Positions 1 to 9,500 of a stretch of DNA of 21,238 nucleotides are shown one piece after another. The stretch lies in contig JADHVS010000056.1 of assembly GCA_016783865.1 (NCBI GenBank), positions 1-21,238 of the forward strand, written 5' to 3'. Source of the stretch: Bacteroidales bacterium. GTDB taxonomy: Bacteria > Bacteroidota > Bacteroidia > Bacteroidales > SM23-62. How positions within the stretch are numbered: the stretch's first letter is position 1; each line of letters begins with the position of its first letter. Below the pieces are notes generated by a model. That model saw only the letters and a list, made by a program, of their open reading frames with translations, was not told where the DNA came from and ran no database searches. The position numbers and the translations under genes are program-made.

Positions 1-58
1 TGGGTTGGAATTACCATCCAATGAGAGGCCTGAATAACTATTAAAAAAATACTATAAA

Positions 59-1507
59 ATGAGCCATCTTAAAGATCTTGAACCCGGGAAACTCTGGAGC
101 ATTTTTTATGACCTGACCCGGATCCCCAGACCATCTAAATCAGAGCAACAGACTGCTGAATTTGCCAAAGCTTTTGGTGAGCAGCTTGGGCTCGAAACCA
201 TCCGGGACAAGGTGGGTAACATTATCATTAAGAAGCCTGCCACACCAGGAATGGAAAACAAACCAGGGATCATCCTTCAGGCTCATCTTGATATGGTCCC
301 TCAGAAAAACAACGACACCGATCACGATTTTAAAAAGGATCCCATCCAGGCCTTTGTGGATGGTGAATGGGTCAGGGCAAAGGGGACTACTCTCGGAGCG
401 GACAATGGGATAGGAGTAGCTGCTGCACTGGCCGTTATGGCTTCCGACGATATTAAGCACGGACCGCTTGAGGCGCTGTTAACCATAGATGAGGAAACCG
501 GTATGACGGGAGCCTTTAACCTGGAACCAGGAATCCTGGAAGGAAAAATCCTCCTCAATCTTGATTCTGAAGACGAAGGTGAATTGTATATCGGTTGTGC
601 CGGCGGGGTAAATACCTCAGCTCGCTTTAAATATATCAATCAATCGGTTCCTGATGGGATGAAGGGTTTCAAATTGAGCGTATCAGGACTAAAAGGGGGG
701 CATTCCGGTCTGGATATTCACCTGGGGAAAGGCAATTCAAATCAATTGCTCATCAGGTTTTTGTACAATGGTTTTAAGAAACATGGCTTGCGGCTGTCGG
801 AGATCGACGGGGGCAGTCTTAGAAACGCTATCCCAAGAGAATCAACTGCAATTGTTACCGTGCCGGAAAAGTTTGAAGCCGATTTTCTGAAGTCTTGCGA
901 GGAATTCAGGGCCATATATATATCGGAGCTGGGCTCTGTTGAACCCGACCTGGCGTTCGGAATCGAACCCATTAAAATACCCCGGCTGATGATAGATCGT
1001 GAAACCCAGAAGAATCTGATTAAGTCGATCCATGGACTGCCGAATGGCGTGATAAGGATGAGTACTGAAATGCCTGGTGTGGTTGAAACATCTTCTAACC
1101 TTGCAATTGTTAAATCGGGGAAAGATAATATCGAAGTGCTTTGCCTTCTGAGAAGTTCAGTCGATTCGGCAAAAGACAGTCTGGCTAAGTCCATTCAGTG
1201 CGTATTCGAACTGGCAGGAGCAGAAGTGGTTCATGATGGCGAATATCCTGGCTGGAAGCCCGATGTGGATTCACCTATCCTGGCTACTATGAAAGAGGTA
1301 TATAATAAAGATTTCGGCAAAGTACCCGAAGTAAAGGTTATTCATGCCGGCCTGGAGTGCGGCATTATTGGTGATGTTTATAAGGGGCTGGATATGATCT
1401 CATTCGGACCAACGATCCGCTTTCCACACTCTCCGGACGAAAAGGTACACATAGGTACAGTTAAGAAGTTCTGGGATTTTCTGGTGAGTACGCTGGAGAG
1501 TGTATAG
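59..1507 (+). CDS. pepD: Cytosolic aminoacyl-histidine (Xaa-His) dipeptidase, M20 family
   Basis: A 482-residue metallopeptidase that should hydrolyse a broad range of dipeptides, including beta-Ala-His and Xaa-His, in the cytoplasm as part of peptide nitrogen recycling. The M20 signatures are in order: QAHLDMV with H76 and D78, GADNGIG with D115, IDEETG with general base E145 and metal ligand E146, NLDSEDEG with D169, GGHSGLD in the lid region, HAGLECG at about 429 and a C-terminal FPHSPDE with H457. The length matches the PepD family (about 485 residues). There is no signal peptide. The ATG at 59 is directly followed by the family-typical N-terminus (LKDLEPGKLWSIF); no Shine-Dalgarno is visible, as is common in Bacteroidota. 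The gene stands alone and converges with metF. Family assignment is firm; the exact substrate range is inferred. Confidence 0.95.
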   Translation: MSHLKDLEPGKLWSIFYDLTRIPRPSKSEQQTAEFAKAFGEQLGLETIRDKVGNIIIKKPATPGMENKPGIILQAHLDMVPQKNNDTDHDFKKDPIQAFVDGEWVRAKGTTLGADNGIGVAAALAVMASDDIKHGPLEALLTIDEETGMTGAFNLEPGILEGKILLNLDSEDEGELYIGCAGGVNTSARFKYINQSVPDGMKGFKLSVSGLKGGHSGLDIHLGKGNSNQLLIRFLYNGFKKHGLRLSEIDGGSLRNAIPRESTAIVTVPEKFEADFLKSCEEFRAIYISELGSVEPDLAFGIEPIKIPRLMIDRETQKNLIKSIHGLPNGVIRMSTEMPGVVETSSNLAIVKSGKDNIEVLCLLRSSVDSAKDSLAKSIQCVFELAGAEVVHDGEYPGWKPDVDSPILATMKEVYNKDFGKVPEVKVIHAGLECGIIGDVYKGLDMISFGPTIRFPHSPDEKVHIGTVKKFWDFLVSTLESV

Positions 1508-1526
1508 CGAGGAGAATTATGAATAA

Positions 1527-1607
1527 TGATTGCTCGGCATGGCAATGCCACAATCAAAAACGCCCTCGCGAATGCGGAGCATTTGCCTTCGGCGAATACT
1601 TCGCATT
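1527..1607. repeat. Structured intergenic element with two hairpins, possibly a dispersed repeat
   Basis: The 180-base spacer between the convergent pepD and metF genes holds two stem-loops. The first (1527-1556) pairs TGATTG with CAATCA and, inside that, GGCAT with ATGCC. The second (1571-1607) is a 17-bp stem around a TTC loop. It has three imperfect positions, which read on the plus strand are two G-U wobbles and one C-A mismatch. Neither is followed by a U-tract, so a simple intrinsic terminator is not a good fit, although factor-assisted termination of one or both genes is possible. The small ORFs that cross the area look spurious because they merely read through the hairpin arms. Repeat status is an inference from its structure and compactness; copy number cannot be seen here. 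Confidence 0.45.
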
Positions 1608-1687
1608 TAACGATTATTGATTTTAGAAGTATGAGAAACTCACACAATACCCATTACACACCCACACATCTCGTCACTCTTCACCTC

Positions 1688-2641
1688 CTAAAACACAGCC
1701 TCAGCTATTTTTCTGATATTTTCCGATACACCTATTGTATAATAATGGATAGCCGGAACGCCGGCATTCTTAAGCTCTTTTGATTGCGCAATACCCCACT
1801 CAACACCCACCTGTCGTGCTTCCTCGTTGGTTGTACATTTTTCCAGTTCACTCGACAATTCATCAGGTATATCAATATGGAAGGTCTGCGGAAGCAACCT
1901 GTAATCACTCTGGAAAGTGATGGGTTTTAATCCCGGGATAATTGGAACCGTAATCCCTGCTGCCCGGCATGCATCCACAAAATCAAAGTACTTTTTATTC
2001 TCGAAAAACATCTGGGTGACAATGTAATCGGCCCCTGCATCCACCTTGGCTTTCAGGTTTCGCAGGTCAGAAGCCATGTTGGGTGCCTCAAAGTGTTTTT
2101 CGGGATAACCGGCCACACCAACTGAAAAATCAGTTGGATGCGGATTCTCCAAATCCTTAACAAGGTAGATCCCATTGTTCATGTCGATGATCTGTTTTAC
2201 CAGGTCGACCGCATATTCATTGCCACCGGGTTCAGGGATGAACCTGTGTTCACCTTTGGGAGGATCTCCCCTGAGTGCCAGCAAATTATGCATTCCAAGA
2301 AAATGTAAATCAATTAAGGCATCCTCGGTCTCTTCCTTGGTAAATCCACCGCATATCAGATGCGGTACCACGGTCACCTTGTATTTGTATTTGATGGCAG
2401 CAGAAATGGCGACTGTCCCGGGTCGTTTCCTTATAATCTTTTTCTCTAACAGCCTCTCGTCAATTTTTTTATAAATTGCCTCCTGCTGGTGATAGGTGAT
2501 GTTGATATTCAGGGGATTGAATTCAATCAACGGATCGATGGCCTTGTAAACGATATCTATATGGTTCCCTTTTACAGGAGGTAATAGTTCAAAGGAAAAA
2601 AGAGTTTCTGTCGTGTTCTTTATCTTGTCGATCACTTTCAT
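1688..2641 (-). CDS. metF: 5,10-methylenetetrahydrofolate reductase
   Basis: A 317-residue flavoprotein of the MTHFR family that reduces 5,10-methylene-tetrahydrofolate to 5-methyl-tetrahydrofolate, the methyl donor for MetH. Visible hallmarks: the N-terminal FSFELLPP with catalytic E18 (equivalent to E28 of the E. coli enzyme), VPHLICGGFTKEE, the LLALRGDPP loop, VGVAGYPEKH, DAGADYIVTQMFF and PGLKPI. It closes with GVPAIHYYTIG, the usual family ending. It is slightly longer than E. coli MetF (about 296 residues), mainly in the N-terminal third. The start lies 24 bases after the metH stop on the same strand, so the two are almost certainly one transcript and share the SAM riboswitch upstream of metH. 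Confidence 0.96.
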   Translation of the reverse strand: MKVIDKIKNTTETLFSFELLPPVKGNHIDIVYKAIDPLIEFNPLNINITYHQQEAIYKKIDERLLEKKIIRKRPGTVAISAAIKYKYKVTVVPHLICGGFTKEETEDALIDLHFLGMHNLLALRGDPPKGEHRFIPEPGGNEYAVDLVKQIIDMNNGIYLVKDLENPHPTDFSVGVAGYPEKHFEAPNMASDLRNLKAKVDAGADYIVTQMFFENKKYFDFVDACRAAGITVPIIPGLKPITFQSDYRLLPQTFHIDIPDELSSELEKCTTNEEARQVGVEWGIAQSKELKNAGVPAIHYYTIGVSENIRKIAEAVF

Positions 2642-2665
2642 TCGTAATATTTTTGAAATGGAAAT

Positions 2666-5600
2666 CTATTTATAATTTAAGTTGGCAGTCAGCCATTTTT
2701 CAACCATGCCCGGAGTCACATTTTTACGATTTGCAATATCTTTCACCTGGTCCTGCGATATTTTTCCTACAAAGAAATACTTTGATTCGGGATGTGCAAA
2801 AAATAATCCGGAAACAGAAGCGGCTGGATACATTGAATAATTCTCCGTAAGCTTTATGCCGGTATTCTTCTCTGCATCCAGTAAACGAAAGATGGTCTCT
2901 TTCTCTGAGTGATCAGGACATGCCGGATAACCATAGGCCGGGCGGATACCCTGGTATTTTTCCAGGATCAGATCTTCCAGCGACAGCGATTCGTCTTTAG
3001 CATATCCCCAGAATTCCTTTCTGACCTGTTTATGCAGAAGTTCTGTATACGCTTCCGCCAGCCTGTCGGCTAGTGCTTTCAGCATTATACTGCTATAATC
3101 ATCGTGATCCTTTTCAAACAGTTTCAGCTTTTCTTCAATTCCTGTTCCAGCTGTAGCGGCAAATGCGCCGATGTAATCTTTCCTGCCACTCCCTGAAGGA
3201 GCGATAAAATCTGACAAGCAAAGGTTCGACTGGTCATCGGTCTTCCGGGTCTGATTACGCAGATTTATCAGCCGCGATATTACTTTGGTCCTGCCTTCAT
3301 CTTCATACACTTCAATATCGTCCCCCACCGAATTGGCCGGGAAAAATCCTATTGTGGCATTTGCACTGAGCCATTTTTCCTTTTCAATCAGGTCGAGCAT
3401 TCGCTGGGCATCATCATAAAGCTTTCTGGCCTCCTCGCCCTGTTTTGGATCGTTCAGAATATCCGGCCACTTACCTTTCAGTTGCCATGTAATAAAGAAA
3501 AATATCCAGCTGATATATTCCCTTATCTCTTTTATCGGGTAATCATTGAAAGTTTTTATCCCGAGAAAAGAAGGCTCAATAACCGGGGAATTCTCCCAGT
3601 CGATCCGTTCTTTGTTATCCCGGGCCAGTTCAATTCCCACGTAATCGACCTGTGAACGGGATCCTTCATATTGGTCGCGCAGGTCGGTATACTCTTTCTG
3701 GATTTGTGAAATATACAAACCCTTATGTTCTTTGGAAATTAATTTACTGCATACTGTAACACTTCGGGATGCGTCCTTCACATGTATCACAGGTTGGGAA
3801 TAGTGTGGCAGGATCTTAACCGCAGTATGAATCTTTGATGTGGTTGCACCGCCAATCAACAAGGGCTGCTTCAGATTGTTCCTCTCCATCTCCCTGGCGA
3901 CATGGACCATTTCTTCCAGCGAGGGTGTGATCAATCCGCTCAAACCTACTACGTCGACTTGTTCCTCAATAGCTGTCTGGATGATTTTCTCTGCCGGTAC
4001 CATAACACCCAGGTCAATTATCTCATAGTTATTGCAGCCCAGTACTACACCCACAATGTTTTTACCTATATCATGTACATCGCCCTTTACAGTGGCAAGC
4101 AGCACTTTCCCGGCATTTTTAATATCTCCGCTAATCGCCTTCTCTTCCTCAATATAGGGCAATAGTGCGGCAACCGCCTTTTTCATTACCCTGGCACTTT
4201 TTACTACCTGGGGAAGAAACATCTTCCCGCTTCCAAAAAGGTCGCCCACGATATTCATACCATCCATCAGCGGGCCTTCAATAATCTCCAGAGCTGTCGG
4301 GTAGTGTTCCCTTGCCTCCAGCGCATCCTCCTCAATAAATTCGTTGATCCCTTTCACCAGTGCATGGCTGATCCGCTCCTGAACAGAAGACAATCTCCAT
4401 TCCTCTTCGTCCTTCTTGATAATCTCCTTGTCCTTTACCTGTCCGGCAAAAGAAATCAGCCTTTCAGTGGCATCATTGCGCCGGTTAAAAATAACATCTT
4501 CCACCCTTTCAAGCAGGTCTTTCGGGATCTCATCATATACCTGTAACATACCCGGATTTACTATACCCATATCCAGACCTGCCTGGATGGCATGATACAG
4601 GAAGGAGGAATGCATTGCTTCCCTCACCACATCGTTTCCGCGGAAAGAAAAGGACAGGTTACTGATACCACCGCTTACCTTGGCGTATGGCAGGTTCTCC
4701 TTTATCCATTTTATTGTATTGATATAATGAACAGCATAGTCATTATGCTCTTCGATACCTGTTGCAATGGTCAGAATATTAGGATCGAAAATGATGTCTT
4801 CCGGTGGAAAACCAATTTCATCCGTAAGAATTTTATATGCCCGCTCACAAATGGCAATCTTCTGCTCAAAGGTTGCTGCCTGACCCTGTTCATTAAAAGC
4901 CATTACAATGGTCGCGGCACCGTAATTCTTAATTTTAAGTGCTTGTTCCTTAAATACTTCAACTCCTTCTTTAAGGCTGATTGAATTGACAATCGCCCGT
5001 CCCTGCAGGCATTTTAGCCCGGCTTCAATTACCGACCATTTTGAGGAATCGATCATAACGGGCAGTTTTGCTATATCCGGATCCGACATCATGAGGTTCA
5101 GGAAGGTGACCATTTCCTTTTGCGTATCCAGCATAGCGTCATCCAGGTTTACATCAATTATCTGCGCACCCCCCGCTACCTGGTCGCGGGCAACCGATAA
5201 TGCTTCTTCATATTTACCATCCCGGATCAACCTGGCAAATTTGCGTGATCCGCTTACATTGGTCCGCTCACCAACATTGATAAAATTGCTTCCCTTATAA
5301 ACTGTCAGTGGCTCTAATCCACTAAGTCTCAAATATTTATCTATTTGAGGAGGGATCCTTCGTGTTGCGTTATCTGCAACTTCCCTGAATTTCCTGATAT
5401 GTTCCGGAGTAGTGCCGCAGCATCCTCCGATGATATTTACAAATTGATTATCAACAAAATCCTTCATATATCCGGCCATCTCTTCCGGGTCCTGATCGTA
5501 TTCGCCAAACTGGTTAGGCAGGCCTGCATTGGGGTAAATGCTTACATAATGATCTGTTCTGCCGGACAGTTCCTCGAGGTAAGGTCTCAGTTCCTGGGCC

Positions 5601-6346
5601 CCAAGGCTGCAATTTAAACCAAGAGCCAGGATCTCAGCGTGTGAAACTGAATTAATGAATGCCTGGAGCGTTTGTCCCGATAATGTCCTGCCGCTGGCAT
5701 CGGCAATAGTACCTGAAATAATCAAAGGGATCTTGATACTCCGTTCCGATAACAACTGGTCAATCGCAAAAAGTGCGGCCTTCGCATTCAGGGTATCAAA
5801 GATGGTCTCAACGGCCAGCAAGTCTGATCCTCCATCCACAAGTCCACGAGCCTGTTCATAATAGGTCGCTACCATATCATCAAACGTTACGGCCCTGTAC
5901 CCGGGATTATTTACATCGGGAGATAGTGAAAGGGTCTTATTGGTCGGTCCCATAGAACCGGCCACAAACCTTTTCTCACAATGCACTTTCAGGCAGAATT
6001 CGTCCACAGCCTCCCTCGCGAGCCGGGCCGATTCAAGGTTCATGTCATACACATGATCTTCAAGGTGGTAGTCAGATTGTGAGATCCGGTTAGCATTAAA
6101 CGTATTTGTCTCAATGATATCGGCACCGGCTTCAAGGTATCTGAGATGAATTTCTTTTATGATATCCGGTCTGGTCAGGGAGAGGAGATCCATGTTCCCT
6201 TTCAGATCGAATGGGAAATCGGCGAACCGTTCACCCCTGAAATCAGATTCGGTTAGCTGGTATTCCTGGATCAGGGACCCCATGGCACCATCCATGACCA
6301 GCACCCTTTTTTCCAATTCATCATATATCGGATGATTTTTTTTCAT
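2666..6346 (-). CDS. metH: Cobalamin-dependent methionine synthase
   Basis: Transfers the methyl group of 5-methyl-tetrahydrofolate to homocysteine through methylcobalamin. With the start at 6346 the protein has 1226 residues, against 1227 in E. coli. Domains in order: homocysteine-binding barrel (about 1-340) with zinc ligands C246 (GLNCSLGA) and C309/C310 ([10 protein letters not shown]); pterin-binding barrel (about 350-625); helical cap and Rossmann cobalamin domain (about 650-890) with DVHDIGKN, H758 being the cobalt ligand; and the SAM-binding reactivation domain (about 900-1226) with [15 protein letters not shown]. The frame stays open up to 6409, but that ATG lies in helix P1 of the riboswitch. 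The ATG at 6346 gives the family N-terminus ([14 protein letters not shown] before VLVMDGAMG). The ATG at 6367 is a possible alternative. First gene of the metH-metF operon. Confidence 0.96.
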   Translation of the reverse strand: MKKNHPIYDELEKRVLVMDGAMGSLIQEYQLTESDFRGERFADFPFDLKGNMDLLSLTRPDIIKEIHLRYLEAGADIIETNTFNANRISQSDYHLEDHVYDMNLESARLAREAVDEFCLKVHCEKRFVAGSMGPTNKTLSLSPDVNNPGYRAVTFDDMVATYYEQARGLVDGGSDLLAVETIFDTLNAKAALFAIDQLLSERSIKIPLIISGTIADASGRTLSGQTLQAFINSVSHAEILALGLNCSLGAQELRPYLEELSGRTDHYVSIYPNAGLPNQFGEYDQDPEEMAGYMKDFVDNQFVNIIGGCCGTTPEHIRKFREVADNATRRIPPQIDKYLRLSGLEPLTVYKGSNFINVGERTNVSGSRKFARLIRDGKYEEALSVARDQVAGGAQIIDVNLDDAMLDTQKEMVTFLNLMMSDPDIAKLPVMIDSSKWSVIEAGLKCLQGRAIVNSISLKEGVEVFKEQALKIKNYGAATIVMAFNEQGQAATFEQKIAICERAYKILTDEIGFPPEDIIFDPNILTIATGIEEHNDYAVHYINTIKWIKENLPYAKVSGGISNLSFSFRGNDVVREAMHSSFLYHAIQAGLDMGIVNPGMLQVYDEIPKDLLERVEDVIFNRRNDATERLISFAGQVKDKEIIKKDEEEWRLSSVQERISHALVKGINEFIEEDALEAREHYPTALEIIEGPLMDGMNIVGDLFGSGKMFLPQVVKSARVMKKAVAALLPYIEEEKAISGDIKNAGKVLLATVKGDVHDIGKNIVGVVLGCNNYEIIDLGVMVPAEKIIQTAIEEQVDVVGLSGLITPSLEEMVHVAREMERNNLKQPLLIGGATTSKIHTAVKILPHYSQPVIHVKDASRSVTVCSKLISKEHKGLYISQIQKEYTDLRDQYEGSRSQVDYVGIELARDNKERIDWENSPVIEPSFLGIKTFNDYPIKEIREYISWIFFFITWQLKGKWPDILNDPKQGEEARKLYDDAQRMLDLIEKEKWLSANATIGFFPANSVGDDIEVYEDEGRTKVISRLINLRNQTRKTDDQSNLCLSDFIAPSGSGRKDYIGAFAATAGTGIEEKLKLFEKDHDDYSSIMLKALADRLAEAYTELLHKQVRKEFWGYAKDESLSLEDLILEKYQGIRPAYGYPACPDHSEKETIFRLLDAEKNTGIKLTENYSMYPAASVSGLFFAHPESKYFFVGKISQDQVKDIANRKNVTPGMVEKWLTANLNYK

Positions 6347-6404
6347 TCCCCAAAAGGTTCTATCCATAACGATTGAAACGTTCTTAAGTATACATTTTAA
6401 GGTG

Positions 6405-6517
6405 TTCAAATTATAATTCCCTTTGCAGGGCTAGGTTTTAGCACCTTATCCTGGTTGCCAGGCAGGTTGCTAGGGATTCTCAGAGCCTAGTCTCTCCACC
6501 CTTCGCTATAACTCAAA
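6405..6517 (-). ncRNA. SAM-I (S-box) riboswitch upstream of metH-metF
   Basis: Read on the minus strand, the leader carries the conserved S-box core: GGUGGAGAGACU, then a P2 helix CUAGG/CCUAG enclosing CUCUGAGAAUC, then GCAACC, a P3 hairpin CCUGG-CAA-CCAGG, AAGGUGCUAAAACC (the J3/4 segment), and a short P4 CCC-UGCAAA-GGG. An 11-bp P1 (UUUGAGUUAUA with UAUAAUUUGAA, including G-U pairs) closes the element. Identity rests on conserved sequence and helix order together; AAGGUGCUAA after a GCAACC/P3 unit is characteristic of SAM-I. It would lower expression of the methionine synthase operon when SAM is plentiful. About 58 bases separate P1 from the metH start, and no intrinsic terminator with a U-tract is visible there, so control may act on translation or on factor-dependent termination. 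Confidence 0.9.
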
Positions 6518-6553
6518 CACACTCACCACAGGGGAGGATTCGAGTTTAGAATG

Positions 6554-6584
6554 TAAATATAGTACTATTTGGAATCTTTACAAA
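6554..6584 (-). promoter_or_regulatory. Bacteroidota-type promoter of the metH-metF operon
   Basis: On the minus strand TTTG (6584-6581) is followed after exactly 19 bases by TATATTTA (6561-6554). This is one base off the TAnnTTTG -7 consensus, with a perfect -33 element and the standard spacing. Transcription should start near 6545-6550, placing the whole riboswitch in the leader. The promoter begins only about 10 bases after the stop codon of the upstream SpoIIE-domain gene, so read-through from that gene is also conceivable. Confidence 0.7.
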
Positions 6585-6594
6585 CACCAGATGT

Positions 6595-9500
6595 CTATAT
6601 CCTGATGCCAATCAGAAGGATATCATCTACCTGCTGATAATTGCCCATCCATTCTGTGATCCTGTCATGCAGGACCTTATGTTGTTCCTTCATTGGCAAG
6701 GCATGATTCTCTACCAGGAACTGCTTGAACTTCTTCGACAGGTATTTTTTTCCTTTTTCACCACCGATCTGATCCGGAAATCCATCTGAGAAAATATAGA
6801 GGCAATCTCCTTTCCTGACTTGCATCTTGTGATTAGTGAAATCTTTCTCCATCCCGCCGTATATGCCAATCGGCATCCGGTCTCCTTTAATTTCAATCAA
6901 CTCACCATTTCGAATGAGAAACAGCGGATTGAATGCTCCGGCAAACTGTAACTCTTTAGTCTTATTGTTTAAGATACACAGCGCAATATCCATCCCGTCC
7001 TTGGATTCCGATTCCTTCTGGGATAGTGTCATCATGATCAGTTCCCTGAGATGGTTCAACATTTCACTGGCCTCGAGTCTCCCATGTTTCGAAATGATCT
7101 CATTCAGGAAAGATACACCAAGCATACTCATGAAGGCTCCCGGCACACCATGCCCCGTGCAGTCTGCTGCCGCAAATATCGACAATTCATCCCGTTGAGT
7201 CATCCAGTAAAAGTCGCCACTCACAATGTCCCTTGGCAGGAACATGATGAAATTCTCAGGAAGCACCTTTTTTACCACATTCTCAGAAGGCAGGATAGCG
7301 GATTGAATCCGTTGTGCATAATGGATGCTGTCCATGATCTCCTGCTTTTGAGCCACGATCTCATTTTTTTGTCTCTCTATTTCGGCAGTCCTTTGTTTTA
7401 CTTTTTCTTCCAGGATGTGTTTATCACGCTGCAGCTTTCTTGTTCGCAGCCTTATAATTCCCAGCACGATCATCACCAGGACCAGGAAACTCAGTATAAG
7501 AAACCAGATGGTAAGCCAGAATGGAGGTTTAATATGAAACTGAACAGCTTGCTCATCGGATATGGTGCCCAGTACATTCTGGGCCCTGAAGCGAATTATA
7601 TATTTGCCGGGTGGAATATGGGGCAATGCAAGGGTGCTGCGGTGGCTCCATTCCGACCAGCCTTCGGTCAATCCTTCAATGTAGTACTGGTATTTTGTAG
7701 AACTGGATTTCAAATAGCAGGGAATAGTGTAATCAAACTCAAGTGACCTGTTGGCATAATCAATCACTGAATTACTCACATTATACAACTGTCCTTCCTG
7801 GTCAATGATATAAGTCATATGCAGGTAGGATGACTGTGAGAACCCGCTGATCTCTGTTGTCAGCACCTTACTGATAAATCCATTTTCATGTAATACCCAA
7901 AGGTTTCCATCATTATCAAAATGAAAGTTTTTGATATCATTAAAAATGTTGAGAAATGGAGTAATAGATCTGTCATACACTTCCTCATCCTGAAGGCTGA
8001 ACCAGTTTTCCCCTGACTTTACCCATGTGATCCCATCGGGTGAAAAGAAATAAACCGGGATCACTGAGGTCATCGGGATTTCAGTATAAGGGATGATAGA
8101 ATCGCCCCGGAGGGTGGATATACCAGATGACTGATGGAAGTATAATTCATCCCCGATCCCGTTGATAAACACCGGATCGTACGTTTGATCTGAAAATACA
8201 AAGGGTGTTAAGCTAAAGGTGTCCTGGTCAGTTTTCATTCTGTAAGCTACATTATCGCACCCGAACCAGATTTCATTTTCACTTGCCTGATATACCGAAA
8301 ACACCTCTTCCATGATCTCATCATACTGGCGTTTGATGGTCCATACATTGTTTTGAAGCCCGATCAGGTAAACCCTTTCATTTGTGCCGACAAACAGGTC
8401 ATTCCCGAATAAAGATGGCTGAATGAAAATAATATACCAATCGGGGAAAATGGCTCTCAGCTTATTATTCTCTATCTCATGCAGTCCTGCATGTGTCCCT
8501 GCCAGGATGCGGTTGCCGGTAATTACCAGTTCATTGCATTTTTTTTCAAGACCGGGAATTTTGATGAACTCGTGAGTGATCGATTGAAGAGAATAGATCT
8601 TCTTTTTCTTATATGTGGTTTTCGTACTGGGCATGTCCCGCTTCTTCCTGAAAGGGTTTTCGAGGGTTTCGGATAATGCCTGAAGGATAGGCCTGTCTTC
8701 CTTTTCCTTTTCCTGCTCGTCGGTATCTTGAAGTTTCGATTCTTTTCTTTCATCCCGGCGAAGTTTTCTCTGATCTTTTTTTGAAAGCGGCTCCTGCGTC
8801 TCTTCCTCCACCTGTTCATTAATCTCTTCTTCCTTTTTGCTCGTAGATTCTTCGTCAGGTATTTCCTCAACTACCTTGATAACAATTTCTTCTTCCAGAT
8901 AGTCTTTTTTCTCGCCCAGGTAAAAAATGCCCTCATTGGTCCCAATATACAAGGTCCCATTCAGGTAAGCTACAGATTCAACATTCCCCTTCAAACCGGG
9001 AAAGATATTATAGTTTTTAATGGGCAATGAAAGATCGATCCTGCTTAATCCGTACTCATGTGATAACCAGATGCCCTTGTTCCTGTCGATACCAATGGCA
9101 TAAATCTCATCATCAGGCAATCCATTCTGATAATTGATGATATGGTTGGATTCTCCGGTTGACTTGTCCAGAATAAGGCATCCTCCCAAAACAGTTGCAA
9201 TTGCAAAATGTTGGTCATCAATGTTTACTCCCCCGGTGAGCTCACTTTCAAGGAGGTACTCCCTGTCTTTTAAATCAAATGTCCTGAATCCGGTACCATT
9301 GAACAGGATGAGATTATTATTATCGGTACCAATCAGCACTTCATCTTCATTGAAAGGGAAGTGAAATAAGATCGTTTGATCTATAAATCCTGCATCATCA
9401 GGAAACTCCACCAGCGCACTGTCGGTCATTTCATACAATCCATTGATATTGCTGTTTATGAAGATCCGGTCGTGATACTTAAAAATGCCGGTAAAATATT

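Noticed and set aside
1..58. TTGGA...TCCAA inverted repeat at 5-21, upstream of pepD.
   Set aside because: The arms are only 5 bases, there is no U-tract and the window edge hides its context, so neither terminator nor operator can be claimed.
1378..1783. Two small frames across the pepD-metF spacer (89 and 85 residues on opposite strands).
   Set aside because: They run through hairpin arms and overlap the conserved ends of pepD and metF; neither has a promoter, ribosome site or protein-like composition.
4592..4984. A 130-residue frame antisense to metH.
   Set aside because: It lies opposite the conserved pterin-binding domain of metH and has no independent support.
6411..6490. Dyads upstream of metH considered as a separate repressor operator or intrinsic terminator.
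   Set aside because: The pairings are explained as P1, P2, P3 and P4 of the SAM-I aptamer, with conserved loop sequences an operator would not need.
7051..7746. A 231-residue open frame on the plus strand, antisense to the SpoIIE-domain sensor.
   Set aside because: It lies fully within the conserved phosphatase and Y_Y_Y coding sequence, has no recognisable domain and an implausible composition. A shadow frame.
8523..8870. A very basic 115-residue frame (MRKYLTKNLRAKRKKR...) on the minus strand.
   Set aside because: It is an alternate frame of the Glu/Lys-rich insertion of the sensor; GAA/AAA-rich codons shifted by one base naturally give Arg/Lys runs.
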